NCBI GenBank assembly: GCA_036346405.1
Contig: CM070548.1
Location: forward strand, 75,770,628 to 75,834,627
Length of the DNA stretch: 64,000 nt
Direction of reading: 5' to 3'
Source: Phyllostachys edulis
Lineage: Eukaryota; Streptophyta; Magnoliopsida; Poales; Poaceae
In this document: positions 26,601 to 36,500 of the stretch, in pieces
Layout of the letters: the number at the start of each line of letters is the position of its first letter
Numbering within the stretch: the first letter of the stretch is position 1
Program-made: the position numbers and the translations under genes
Notes under the pieces: model-generated
The model's database searches: none
What the model saw: only the letters and a program-made list of their open reading frames with translations
Told to the model about the DNA's origin: nothing

Positions 26601-26872
26601 CCGTGTCAGCCCCTACATCAGCATCCATGTACCAGTCAATGCAATCGTCTGTACAACCATCAACAGACGCCTCCCTCAGACAGCATAATGCGACCACACA
26701 ACACACTGCTATGGACTATTTGGGCAGATCCACTGCTACCTTAATGCATAACTCAAGCGGTGGCATGGGCAATGGACTTACATACAACAGACAAGCACCT
26801 CATCTCCGTGCTTTTGCAAATCAGCTGCCAGCTTCTGGTCTCCATCTTGGGGTTGCGAGCTTGGAGAAATAG
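17676..26872 (+). CDS. MOM1-like coiled-coil protein (4 coding exons, 994 aa)
   Basis: Predicted exons are 17,676-19,694, 21,932-22,345, 22,466-22,676 and 26,532-26,872. All three introns are GT-AG and the joins keep frame (phases 0, 0, 1). N-terminally there is an acidic LEEGEI-type motif (residues ~32-48), then about three serine-rich tandem repeats of 48-55 residues (from 50, 105 and 153). A basic, helix-rich domain follows (~245-415), then two 94-residue repeats (435-528, 529-622). Exons 2-3 encode a Lys/Glu-rich coiled coil (~775-870) including REIELAQAKRKYDELI and ILAEGFQ. In my recall this resembles the C-terminal CMM2-type coiled coil of plant MOM1-like proteins, which take part in transcriptional gene silencing in the nucleus. 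No helicase or chromo segment is present. The ATG is the first in-frame one after the leader acceptor. Exon structure is fairly secure; the family name is moderate. A different nuclear coiled-coil protein is possible. Confidence 0.6.
17823..18296 (+). repeat. Coding tandem repeats, 48-55 aa units
   Basis: Units start at 17,823, 17,988 and 18,132, each opening with (I/T)HKDM and continuing through a conserved ELS(S/T)SAQ segment and a QGGT segment. A partial fourth unit (VNVRQST...) follows from about 18,297. The spacings, 165 and 144 nt, are multiples of three, so frame is kept. The copies are diverged, so the expansion is not very recent. Confidence 0.85.
18978..19541 (+). repeat. Coding tandem duplication, 282 bp (94 aa) x 2
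   Basis: The segment starting gcaagtgatgtttctg at 18,978 recurs at 19,260, exactly 282 nt later. Both copies share ATKLGFSVGVAEEMA and QIAFSAAAQNEG with a few substitutions, and frame is preserved. It lies in the large first coding exon, between the basic domain and the exon end. Confidence 0.9.
19973..21745 (+). mobile_element. Small non-autonomous LTR retrotransposon (TRIM/SMART-like)
   Basis: Two similar LTRs of ~115 bp (19,973-20,086 and 21,631-21,745) start with tgttaa and end in cataata/cataaca. The left LTR is followed directly by tggtattagagc (20,087-20,098), one base off the usual initiator-Met tRNA primer-binding site. The right LTR is preceded by a purine tract, gagggggg (21,623-21,630). 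Both ends are flanked by attcc (19,968-19,972 and 21,746-21,750), a perfect 5-bp TSD. The interior is GC-rich with no gag or pol, so the element depended on others. It sits in the first coding intron of the MOM1-like gene, in the same orientation. Its interior carries an exon-like fragment (separate entry). Confidence 0.9.
20402..20497 (+). pseudogene. Exon-like fragment captured inside the small LTR element
   Basis: In one frame this reads as a convincing conserved-protein segment (begins EIEKLEDQWRKTKEH and continues with YLYVWGSYILVY). The flanking sequence in the same frame is low-complexity Pro/Ser/Arg translation. The pattern suits a host gene piece captured by a non-autonomous retroelement. 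I have a weak recollection of RHIP1-like plant proteins but cannot confirm the donor. Confidence 0.45.
23729..24202 (+). mobile_element. Solo LTR, probably Ty3/gypsy
   Basis: A 474-bp block opens with tgttggggaggg and ends in atctacaaca. It has a plus-strand TATA-like box (cctataaatag, about 24,003-24,013) and is flanked by gtatt on the left and gtatc on the right (4 of 5 identical). No internal domain is attached on either side, as expected after LTR-LTR recombination. It lies in the large third intron of the MOM1-like gene. Confidence 0.75.
24208..25732. other. Intronic sequence with no recognised gene
   Basis: AT-rich sequence of the MOM1-like gene's large intron. A minus-strand tRNA B-box-like word (gtgggttcgaatcc, about 25,497-25,510) with a weak A-box-like word upstream suggests an old SINE or tRNA fragment; no cloverleaf can be drawn. 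Stretches rich in 'accgg/ccggt' near 25,250-25,340 look like hAT-type repeat debris. Confidence 0.35.
25741..26029. mobile_element. hAT-like MITE
   Basis: The termini are tagacttgttca on the left and its exact reverse complement, tgaacaagtcta, on the right. Flanks read ctatgggc (25,733-25,740) and atatgggc (26,030-26,037), 7 of 8 identical, matching the 8-bp TSD of hAT elements. The interior is 'ggcccg'-rich at both ends and AT-rich in the middle. Length is 289 bp, non-coding; it lies in the intron before the last coding exon of the MOM1-like gene. Confidence 0.8.
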
Positions 26873-28140
26873 CTCTTGGGATTGAGCATCTCAGAATATT
26901 CCTTCTGAGTAGTAGACCTGACAAAGGAGTTCCGTTAGTATACTCTAGCTAGTGACTGATTAGCTGCAGCTTGATGTACTTCTCACTAAGCAAGACTGAA
27001 AAGGAAGCTCAAAGATTCTGAGATGTTCAGTTAGTATAATCATCTCTAGCTGGCAGATTAGCTTGCCATGTCTGTCAGGTTAAATCTGCATTCTGAAAAC
27101 CTGTTACCTGTATCTGCGCTCCAATGTTTTGCAGCAGACCAAAGATTTTGTGGTTCTCGCCCAGACTGGAATCTGCGGGTGAGCGTTCTCGGTGTAGCCG
27201 CCCTCTTGGTTAGCCTGTATCTAGACGCCAAGCTTGAAGTTTTTAACTTGGGAGAAAACTTATCTCGCGAATTCTGCCGCTGTTGTGCATTTATTAATAT
27301 CTATTAGCAAGCATAACTTCTAATATCAGATTAGATGCCATTGCATCATCAGGCAAACGTTGTCACTTGTCTGGTGTAAACATTGGCATCAAATCTGCTA
27401 ATCTGTTATTCTCTTTGTCTATGACTGAATACTGATATGCTGAGAGTGTGCATGCATAGCAAAGTCACTGTGCATAGTAGTACATTTTATTCACAGCAAT
27501 TTGGAGCCTGATTCAGCCACACTTGTTACTGAAGTTGTCACGGCAGACGCACTTCAGTATCATCGACCAAATATACGTGAGGAGCACACAGAAACCAGAA
27601 ATCAGCCTCCATCTGACATGCCGTCCCGTCTTTTCTCGTCGTTAGTCCTGCACGGGCAAGATTTCCACCCACTATGGTCCTGCACAGAATGCATCTGCAG
27701 CCACCCAGGCGGAACGAGTGGCTGTTGGTTGCGGGATTGTGCGTTTTGGTCGGTTGGCCGCAGCCACCCATGGGCCATGCAACCTAAATGGAGATCCCCC
27801 GGAGGTACTCCTGCCTCATCGGAACGTTTCTACTTCTGGTAAGTTGACAAAGACCATTGAACTCTTTTCCTTTTTTTGCTTCCTCAAGCCCCTGTTGTTC
27901 ACTTTCAGTCTGACAACCAACCTTCAGAGCTCACCTTTTCAACTATTGCATCGATCATCTAGTAAGCTCACAGAAGCAGCAGTTAGCACTACCTGGTGGC
28001 TGGTCAATGGAAGAATTTACAAGTAGATGCAGACGATGATCCGATTCAGATATCAGAACTCCAGCCATGCCGAAACTACAAATTTACAAGTGTAAATGGG
28101 TGATCGGGGTGGGCAAAAGCGTAAGTGCCTAGTGGGCCAG
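26873..28140 (+). other. 3' region of the MOM1-like gene
   Basis: Probably 3' UTR and downstream sequence. 27,501-27,842 contains a stretch whose translation looks protein-like for ~35 codons (SATLVTEVVTADALQYH...). Another frame takes over around 27,718-27,838 (AVGCGIVRFGRLAAATHGP...), as if a former or alternative terminal exon had shifted frame. A possible acceptor (tattcacag) lies just before 27,498. No clear poly(A) signal was fixed. Confidence 0.35.
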
Positions 28141-28792
28141 GCCAACTAATCAAGTTACTGGATCAAAACTAATATGGGCCAAGAGTCCAAGGCCGAACAG
28201 ACCGAACAGATTGGCCGTTCTGGCGTCGAAACAGAAAGAAAATTCCATCGCTGCTTGCCGGCGTTGCCGCCTTCCGCGCCGCGTGGCCGAGGACAAAGAC
28301 GTGCCGTCCCCGTGCGGGCCGGCGAAGAGAGCCGCTCGGCGAGGTGGACGCGGTTTGTTCCGGAAGGGCGTGCGAAGGCAGAGGCCAGCCGGCGCGGGAA
28401 GTGGCCGCAGCCCGGCCGGGCACGCTGATTCGACGGGCAGCATCGGCGTCTGCCACCCGTGCTAGTGGCCCAGCGCCCCGGCCCCTTGATTGGCACCGCT
28501 CGCCGTTCCACTGCCACTACCTGAGCCACTCCAGTACTCGCTCCACTCCTGCAGCAGTGGGTAGGTAAGGCAAGTGAGCTCCTCAGTCCTCACGCCTCAA
28601 TTACCATCGTCGTTCTCTCTTAAGAAAAAAACAACATTCGAGACGTCATGGTGTACTACCTGATTAGTGATTTCCGGACCAATTTTGATTCGAGTTTTTT
28701 CAATTTTCATGCCGGCGAATCCAACAGCACAATCACCTACGAGTATGAAGGGCCATAGGCTACACGCAATAAAGGCCGGTCCTAGATAGTGT
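28141..28792. other. GC-rich island, no gene assigned
   Basis: About 28,200-28,570 is strongly GC-rich and open in several frames on both strands, none with recognisable protein character. An AG|GTAAGG donor-like site lies at about 28,564. It could be a decayed promoter/first exon or a gene fragment. The rest is ordinary intergenic DNA. Confidence 0.3.
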
Positions 28793-28800
28793 ACCGCACT

Positions 28801-29058
28801 CAGGGTTCAGAAAATCTAACCGAAAATCGGTTCTACCGATCCCCGGTAAAATTTCCTAACGGCAATTTTTTTTTCCGAAAACACTGTTTTTTATCAAATA
28901 TAAAATAAATTTGTAATAATATGAATACTTATTAGTACAGGTGCCCGTTGGAAACACTCCTAGCCTTGGAGAAGGAAGGTTGTGGGTTCGAACGTTGGAA
29001 CTGCACTATTATATCTGTGACCCCGGTAAATACGTAAAAACTGGTTTTGAAAACCCTG
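28801..29058. mobile_element. hAT-like MITE with CAGGG ends
   Basis: The left end is cagggttcagaaaa and the right end ttttgaaaaccctg, an imperfect inverted repeat. Both flanks carry accgcact (28,793-28,800 and 29,059-29,066), a perfect 8-bp TSD as made by hAT transposases. Length is 258 bp. The interior includes a B-box-like word, gggttcgaac, with a weak A-box-like word upstream, so it may contain a tRNA-derived piece. Confidence 0.85.
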
Positions 29059-29066
29059 ACCGCACT

Positions 29067-31390
29067 ACGACATGGGCAAAGCCGCAGCTCATATGAGCAG
29101 TGGACCAAGCTAACGTTATGCAGCTTGTTGTAAGTACAATATCATGAATTATGAATGTACTTGGTCAGTGTTATGAGGTTTAGTGAACAAAAGAAAGGGT
29201 CTAAGCTGGGCTAGGCACAGCCATTATGCAGACGTTTTCACCGCACCAATCATCTCCCATGTCTCTAGATGATCAGAATACGTCTTAAGGCCAAGATCCT
29301 TTTCTTAACAAAGGGCCATGTAAAATTTTCTCTGGATGTGACATCACAAACGTACGTAGGCATGCAAATTTTGAACCGGCAGATGAATTGGTCGGACAGC
29401 ACTACTTTTTGGCTGACAAAGTCGGCAAACTCGGCATCCTTTGAATACGTAGGGTAACTTCTGCATTTGTTTTCCAGATCACTGGAATCATTTCCTGACA
29501 GATCAGTCACCGAGGTCCCTAAATTCTGTTGATCTGTCTGTTCATCATCATCAATTTGCCTTTGATGGGGCGTTGAGATCAGAAAGTGATGCGTAGGCTA
29601 CTCGACTGCAATGGTACGATCGTTGATCGAGACACCCCCCCGGGCATTAGCCGGACTTGTTTTCGGTTGTACCATTATATGTGCTCTGCCATCTTCGGCT
29701 GCACGCAAACTTGTAAAGTGGTCTCCGTTTTCTGTGCACTAGATTTCCACACCAACCATTCTCTAACTACATATACATTTGCCTTTTGTTCAATCAATCA
29801 TTGATTACGGGACTACTTGATAGATTTGTGAGCTTTCAAAGGGTTAGTAGATTAAGTGTTTTTGGTCAAATTGCCTCATGCAAAACTCTAAGAAAAAGGG
29901 AGAAGGAAGTTGAAACCTTGAAGGGTATGTGGAAAGTAGATGGACGGGGTCAAGACTTTCTGTAGAAATATATTTGTTACCACATCTGAAGTTACGTTGG
30001 GGAGAGAGCACGCACGCACGCACGCACGGTTGAACTAAACAACGTGTTCGCTACTACTACCTCACTGGTAGTGGAGTAGTGGTTGGAACCAAACTTTCAA
30101 TGCTACTAGTTAAGCAATAGCCATCTCAAGCTTTAGGTCAACCAGAGATCCCTGTCTCACCTACCTCACCACAGCGAGAGAGAGAGAGGTGCTCCTCATC
30201 TAATCCTAACCGGTCCTCCCTGAAGTGGCCTCATGCATGGAGTAAGGCTAGTTTTTGTTTGGTAGACGAAAGGAACACATGCCTTCCTGGTTTTGCTTAG
30301 TCACCTCAAGAAGCAAGCGAAGCATGCAACAACCCTTTAAGCTTTCCTTGCTTTATTGGAATTTATTTCTTTGTTTTTCTCTCTCATAACCTTAACCGAA
30401 TGAAACGACGCACCTGCATGTCCTCTGCTGCTTAATGTTCTTGATTAGGGAATAAATCCAGCCTTGCGGCCAGATCAAGGAATACGATGCATGCTGCTAG
30501 CTAACGAGATGGTTGGTTAGTTGCATATGGCAACTGACGAGGGGCACATGGTGTACCTAACCTAAACATGCGCAGCATGATACCCATTCACGAGCAACAA
30601 CTACTGCGTGTCTCTTAACACAATTTTTTGTTAGAAATCTTGTAACACTTAATGGTTGTTCACGAAATCTCATGATAGAAGTTTCCTCGTAGACATAGGA
30701 GCACTTAGGTTATGTGCCAAACTCATCTGATTCATCTCTCAATTTTGTGAAAAATGTTGGTACAGGTCTATTTACAGACCCCTGACATTGTGATATCTCT
30801 GTTCTCACTTACCAAGAGTAGACTTTACATAATAAGCTAAGGCTTTATAGTATTAAGTCGATCAGTTCTGTACCAGGGGAAAATGCAGTTTCGCAGACGT
30901 AAGCACAAGGATGCAGGTAGTGGTATACCACTTACCTGCCGGTTCACAAGATGCAATGTCGCATTGCTAATTTTTTTGCCGAATACATAAACAGAGAGCA
31001 TGTACATGTTCTAGCACCTTAATTGGACCGTACAATGATAGAAACCGTTAGCTGTCTTTGAGTTAGTGGCCGATCTAGATAATGCTTGATATGTACCATT
31101 AGCTGTCTTTGAGTTTCTGGCTTCTATGTTCCCTCCATCACTTAGGAACTCTCACGTATGAAGCGGCAGAGAAAAAAAATAAGCACAGGCTCCAAGTCGG
31201 CCACTAACCAAGACTTTGACAGCCTAATTACTTGTCTGTTACATATTGATATAATACTATATGGGTTACTAGTGGAAGTCTGCACATCTGTTTCTAATCA
31301 AATTATCATGACGTTATTGGAGCTTAGCTGGAACTGTCTACCTCAAAACTTGGTCAGAAGCAAGGATCACATAACCGGATCATTCCTGCT
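29067..31390. other. Intergenic region
   Basis: No gene recognised. Short simple repeats occur: (ACGC)n near 30,008-30,027 and (GA)n near 30,174-30,188. A ~20-bp phrase, ttagctgtctttgagtt, is repeated near 31,050 and 31,100. The remainder is unremarkable AT-rich DNA. Confidence 0.4.
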
Positions 31391-31391
31391 G

Positions 31392-31562
31392 GCTGGCTGG
31401 TACCGGTAACCGGCCGATTACCGGTCAAACCGGTTTTTTCCGAATGAAATTTGCTCGAATTTCATTAAAAACCATTCGAAATTTGAAATTGTAAAACCCG
31501 GAATTACCGGCCGGTAACCGGTTACCGGCCGGCGCCGGTTACCGCTGGGAATTTAATCCCTG
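31392..31562. mobile_element. Degenerate CAGGG-type hAT-like MITE, 'accggt'-rich
   Basis: The block is packed with inverted 'ggtaccggtaaccgg'-type words at both ends around an AT-rich core. The right end reads aatttaatccctg, equivalent to a CAGGGATTAAATT terminus on the other strand and like the CAGGG ends of the element at 28,801. The left terminus is eroded and no TSD is visible. Confidence 0.45.
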
Positions 31563-32093
31563 GTGAAGAATAGGTCATACTGTTTGGGCAACCTCAAGCA
31601 GTATGTTGTTGGCACCTTCTTTGAGTTTATCGATTCACTATCTCCTGTTATTGTTTGTAAGCAAGCTGTGGTTGGTAGGCTTCATATTGTACAATTGTGT
31701 TGTTTTCTGAGTGTTTCTCGGGGCCCGGGGCACAAGTTCTCGCTGAAAGAACAGCTAGGAGGATTTTTGTAGTGGGGATGTGTACCCGGTGCAAAATCGT
31801 CTTAAAATTGGAGAATGCGATGAAGCTCGTGGTCCTAGCTGCTCGATCTTAGCGTAAGGTGAAATATAATCTATTCGATCATATCTCAATCCAAAAACAT
31901 GATTCACTTCACATGCTATCAAATTGCCCGGGATGCAAGTTCCATTCTCCTACTCTAATGGAAATTCCTACTTGATACATGCACTCTACTAATGCAATAG
32001 TATGGCTATGGAAACTAAAAAGAAGCGACCCTTTTAAGTGCTATTTTCTTTTATTCACCATCCTTTTTGCCGGTTGGAACATTTTATTTAGTG

Positions 32094-32775
32094 TGGGGTA
32101 GTCACCGTGGTAGGTAAACAGCAAAGTTGTCGAACTCTGTTAGGTAGCCATCTCACCTGCTTTAATTTGTGGCCATAGTTTTTGGAATTTTTTTTTTCAC
32201 AATAATCCATTTTTATTATTAATTTTAATATTATACCTGCGATAATATTTTTCTGAAATATACTGTCATTTCAAGCGGTTGAGCGATTGCCCAAGAAATT
32301 CAACGGTTGAGTGACCGGGACACTTGTCGCTTCAACGGTTGGTCTTAGTGTGCAGTTCACTCATCTACCACATTGTGCCCATTGGCGACAAGTGTCATTG
32401 TCGCTCAACGGTTGAATGATCGAACCAACCGGTCAACCGCTGAGCGATAGTGATATTTCGTAAAAAGTATATTGCGATAATATTGTAATTAATAATAAAA
32501 TGGATTATTTGAAAAAAAATTTAGTTTTTGCTTAAGAAAGCTATGTTCGATCCAATACAAAGTAACGGATTAGAACATGAGCGCATCACTTATATGTCAC
32601 TAAAATTGTAATACAGGTCAGGTGACAGCAAAAATGTCGAACTATGATCAGTAGCCCTCTCACCAACTTCGATCTTTGGCCTAGTTTCTGCTCAAGAAAG
32701 CCACCCTAACGGATTGGAATATTAGTACATCATTTACACGTCAATGAAATTTCTAATACAGGTCAGGTATCACTA
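32094..32775. repeat. Local tandem duplication, one copy split by a MITE
   Basis: Sequence around 32,120-32,175 plus 32,531-32,610 (cagcaaagttgtcgaactct ... cttaagaaagc ... acggatt) recurs in diverged form at 32,629-32,770. The first copy is interrupted by the MITE at 32,185-32,521, so the duplication predates the insertion. Confidence 0.6.
32185..32521. mobile_element. Fold-back MITE with 9-bp TSD (Mutator-like)
   Basis: Long terminal inverted repeats: the left ~95 bp (gaattttttttttcacaat, then aatccatttttattatt) is mirrored by the right end (aataataaaatggattattt). The arms continue into inverted 'caacggttgag' words in the centre. Both flanks read tagtttttg (32,176-32,184 and 32,522-32,530), a perfect 9-bp TSD, the length made by Mutator-superfamily transposases. 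Length 337 bp, non-coding. Confidence 0.85.
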
Positions 32776-33548
32776 ACTGATCAACCTAACTATAGTTTAT
32801 TTTTCTGGCCGAGTTAAGAGAAAGTGGCATATGTTTACACCTCCGGCTCCAATTATTTTAGTATCTGCACTTCTGCAGTGACCACACTACCACACGAATT
32901 GGCCATCTCATGGCAATTGGCGACACAATCCATTGTGCATTTGTGCTTGCTCACCACTTGTAATCATTTAACACAAAGGCAACTTGAGCAAGGGCTTTTT
33001 GCCGTGCTCACAAGTCACAGCGAGCATATATGAGCGAATCTTTCTAGCAAAGTGGCTTATTTTTAACCAATTCAGGGGACGGTACTGCTGTTAACTGATT
33101 TAGATGCTTCCCAAAGAATGGTTGAAAATGGAAGTCATGTGATAGCTCAAATGAGAGGGACACGCAACGAACAACCAGGCTAAAGGCAATCTAGAAAAGA
33201 GCTAACTGCAATTATAAGCATCAAAGATAGATTCACCAAGACAAGGCAATGTACTATAGGAGTAAAACATTCTATTAAGGACAAATAAAGAGAAGGGGTT
33301 TAGTAGCATACTTCACCCCAAAACACAACATCATATCTTAGAAAAAGCTGCCCGCCAAGGCGTGCGCATTGCAGGCGATGGCAGAGCAGCTACACAAAGA
33401 AGAACGCCACACGCCGATCAATATAACAAACACCAACGAACGAAGAAAGGCAAAAGCAACAGTGTCTGAACATAAACGAAGCGTCTTATTTTTTGATGTA
33501 TTTTGTAGTCTCCTCTCCTCCTCGATCGCACGGATGGACGGCGGATGC
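32776..33548. other. Region 3' of PAL, including its 3' UTR
   Basis: Directly downstream of the PAL stop codon (minus strand). The first ~200 bp are presumably 3' UTR; no strong canonical poly(A) signal could be fixed. The remainder is AT-rich with only short spurious ORFs. Confidence 0.4.
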
Positions 33549-36500
33549 TTAGTTGATGGGCAGGGGCTCGCCGTTCCACTCCTTGAGGCATTCGAGCATG
33601 GGGTCGATGAGCTTGCCCTGGCTGATGCCGAGGAACACCTTGTTGCACTCCTCGCCGGGCGACTTGAGCTTCTCGCCGGTGAGGTACACGCAGCCCAGCT
33701 CCTCGCGGACGAAGCGGTACACGGGGAACGACCGGCTCTCCTTGATCCGGTTGGCGATCGGCGCGGAGCCGTTCTCCACGGCCACGCGGGCGGCCTCGAC
33801 CTCCCGGGGCAGCGCCGAGCGCAGCTCCTCCTCGAACTTGGTGATCTTGGAGAACACGGAGGGCTCCCTCTCGGCGTCGCCGCTGGTGAGGGCGTGGTCG
33901 ACGAGCACGGCGCGCAGCTTCTGCATCAGCGGGTAGTTGGCGCTGCACGGGTCATCGGCGTAGCTGAACACGACCTCGCGGTCGATGGCGGTGAGGAGGT
34001 TCTTCTCGCTGAAGCGCGCGCTGGAGAGGTCGCCGGTGGGGTTCATGGTGAGCACCTTCTTGGCTACCTGCGTCACGCAGTTCTTGACGGAGCTCTTGAT
34101 GTTCTCCTCGAGGTGGCGGAGGTCGACGGCCTGGCACAGCGCGACCATGTACGTCGAGGACATGAGCTTGAGGATGTCCACCGCCTCGGCGGTCTTCCTG
34201 GCTGAGACAAGGCCGAGTGAGTTCACGTCCTGGTTGTGCTGCTCCGCGCTCTGGACATGGTTGGTGATCGGGTTGGCAAGGTACTGGAGCTCAGAGCAGT
34301 AGGAGGCCATGGCGATCTCGGTGCCCTTGAAGCCGTAGTCCAAGCTCGGGTTGCGGCTGCCGGCCAGGTTGGACGTCAGCCCGTTGTTGTAGAACTCGTT
34401 CACGAGCTCTGAGAACTGCGCGAACATGAGCTTGCCGATGTTGGCGATGGCGAGACGGGTGTTGTCCATGGACACACCGATGGGTGTGCCCTGGAAGTTG
34501 CCGCCGTGGAGTGCCTTGCCGCGGTGGACGTCGATGACCGGGTTGTCGTTGACCGAGTTGACCTCGCGCTCGATGGACTTGGTGGCCGCCCGGATGACCT
34601 CGATCTGTGGGCCGAGCCACTGCGGCGATGTGCGGAGCGCGTACCTGTCCTGCTTGGGCTTGAGCAGCGGGTCCATCTCGTTGACCTTCTTGGCGTGGCT
34701 CATGAACGAGCTGCCGGCCAGGATGTGCTCCATGATGGCCGCGGCCTCGATCGAGCCCGGGTGGTGCTTCAGCTTGTGGGTCAGGTGGTCGGTGTACTCC
34801 GGCTTGCCGTTCATGACCTCGCAGAACACGGCGGACAGGACCTCGGAGAGGACGGCGAGGACGTTGCAATCATAGAGCACCGTGGCCGCGAGGGCGGAGC
34901 CCACGGACGTGCCGTTGACGATGGCGAGACCCTCCTTGGGGTTGAGCTTGAAGAACCCGCCCTCGATGCCGGCGATCTTGAACGCCTCGGCGGCGTCCAC
35001 CTTCCTGCCGTCGGGGGCGACGGCCTGCGCATTGGGGCGGCCAGTGATAAGGCCGGCAATGTAGGACAGCGGGACCAGGTCGCCGGACGCGGTGATGGTT
35101 CCCCTGAGCGGGAGGCAGGGGCTGACGCCGGTGTTGATGAGCTTGGTGATGGCCTCGAGGATCTCGAAGCGGATGCCGGAGTAGCCCTGGAGGAGGGTGT
35201 TGATGCGCACGAGCATGGCCGCACGCGTCACCTCCGACGGCAGCGTGTGCCCGTCGGTGCCGGTGCCGAAGATTCCGGCATTGAGATGCCTGGAGGAAAG
35301 ACAGCGACGCGCACATGGTCAGTGCCGAACAGCGTGGATAGTTACAGAATTCGTTAGTTAATAACCAGTACCAAGTTGCAGTGAAAAAACCAGTAGCAAG
35401 GGGACAAACTAAAACTAGTTAATTCTTGCCCTTTGTTACAGCACGATGATCGTGTTGGGATTTGGTAATCAGAAAGTCAGAACAAGTGAACATGTCCTAA
35501 CAAAGTAACAATAGAAGTAGTCAAGAATTCTTTTGTTTTTGGATATGCAGATTTTTTTTATAAACAGTACGCGTTAGTGTTCCCACTTGTGCTCCCCGCT
35601 AATTGGCACACGACTAGATCTGCATACGAACTGGCCTTATGAAATATCTACAGATTTTTATGAAACTTTATTTTCATGGAAAAAAATCTATACACTTCAA
35701 TCTATATATATGCGCACAATAATTGAGGAAATATAAAAACACCGACTCGTCGTCATCATACATCTATGTTTTGTTTCTCTTTCCAGCTCACATATATATC
35801 ATGCAAGAGAATGAAGAAAAGAAAAACTCATAAAAAAAAATCTTTCCCTTACCATGGGCCTACAAGCTAACAAGCCTACAAAATATTTTGCCGGGGTACC
35901 CAATTCCCTGTTGACATGTCACGCATCCTATGGCGTGTCTATCTTATTCTAGGCCTTTTCCTTCACTTTTTTTTTTCTTCTATGAAGAAGTCTGAACAAT
36001 GTCACGCGGAGAAGAAAGAAATAGTTTTCTGACTATGTCATCCGCATCCGGCACAGACGTGTCCTAGACTCAAATTTTTTAAATTAATTAATCCTTTTTA
36101 AAATTTTATTTTAAATTTAACCTTCTACGAACTTTATTTCCAATTCTGACCATTTTGATAACGTCATCATCCATGACGTGACAAAACAATACTATCACAC
36201 CAGTCTATATCTGAGAGAAACTCTTGTCACGCCAAGTATTGTTTGGTCACGCCACGATCAATGGCGTGACCAAAAATTGTATTTAACGGATTTATCTCAT
36301 ATCGTGATAATGTTGTGTGGCGTGATTAAAAAGATTAAAATTAAAAATAAAGTTCGTCAGTAGTTAACTTTAAAATAAAATTTTAAAAAGAGTTAATTAA
36401 TAAAAAAAAGTTCCCTAGACTCCTAGGTGTGCGTGGCTTCTTTTCTGGGTCGCATGTAACTGGCGATTCTGTGAGTGAAAGGCACGCAAAGCACAACCGC

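Noticed and set aside
28150..28568. ORFs on both strands in a GC island
   Set aside because: No frame stands out; low-complexity translation. Kept only as a GC-rich island.
33369..35357. Long plus-strand ORFs (278 and 283 codons) opposite PAL exon 2
   Set aside because: They mirror the highly GC3-biased PAL coding frame; their translation is repetitive (Leu/Gly/Val/Asp-rich) with no family resemblance.
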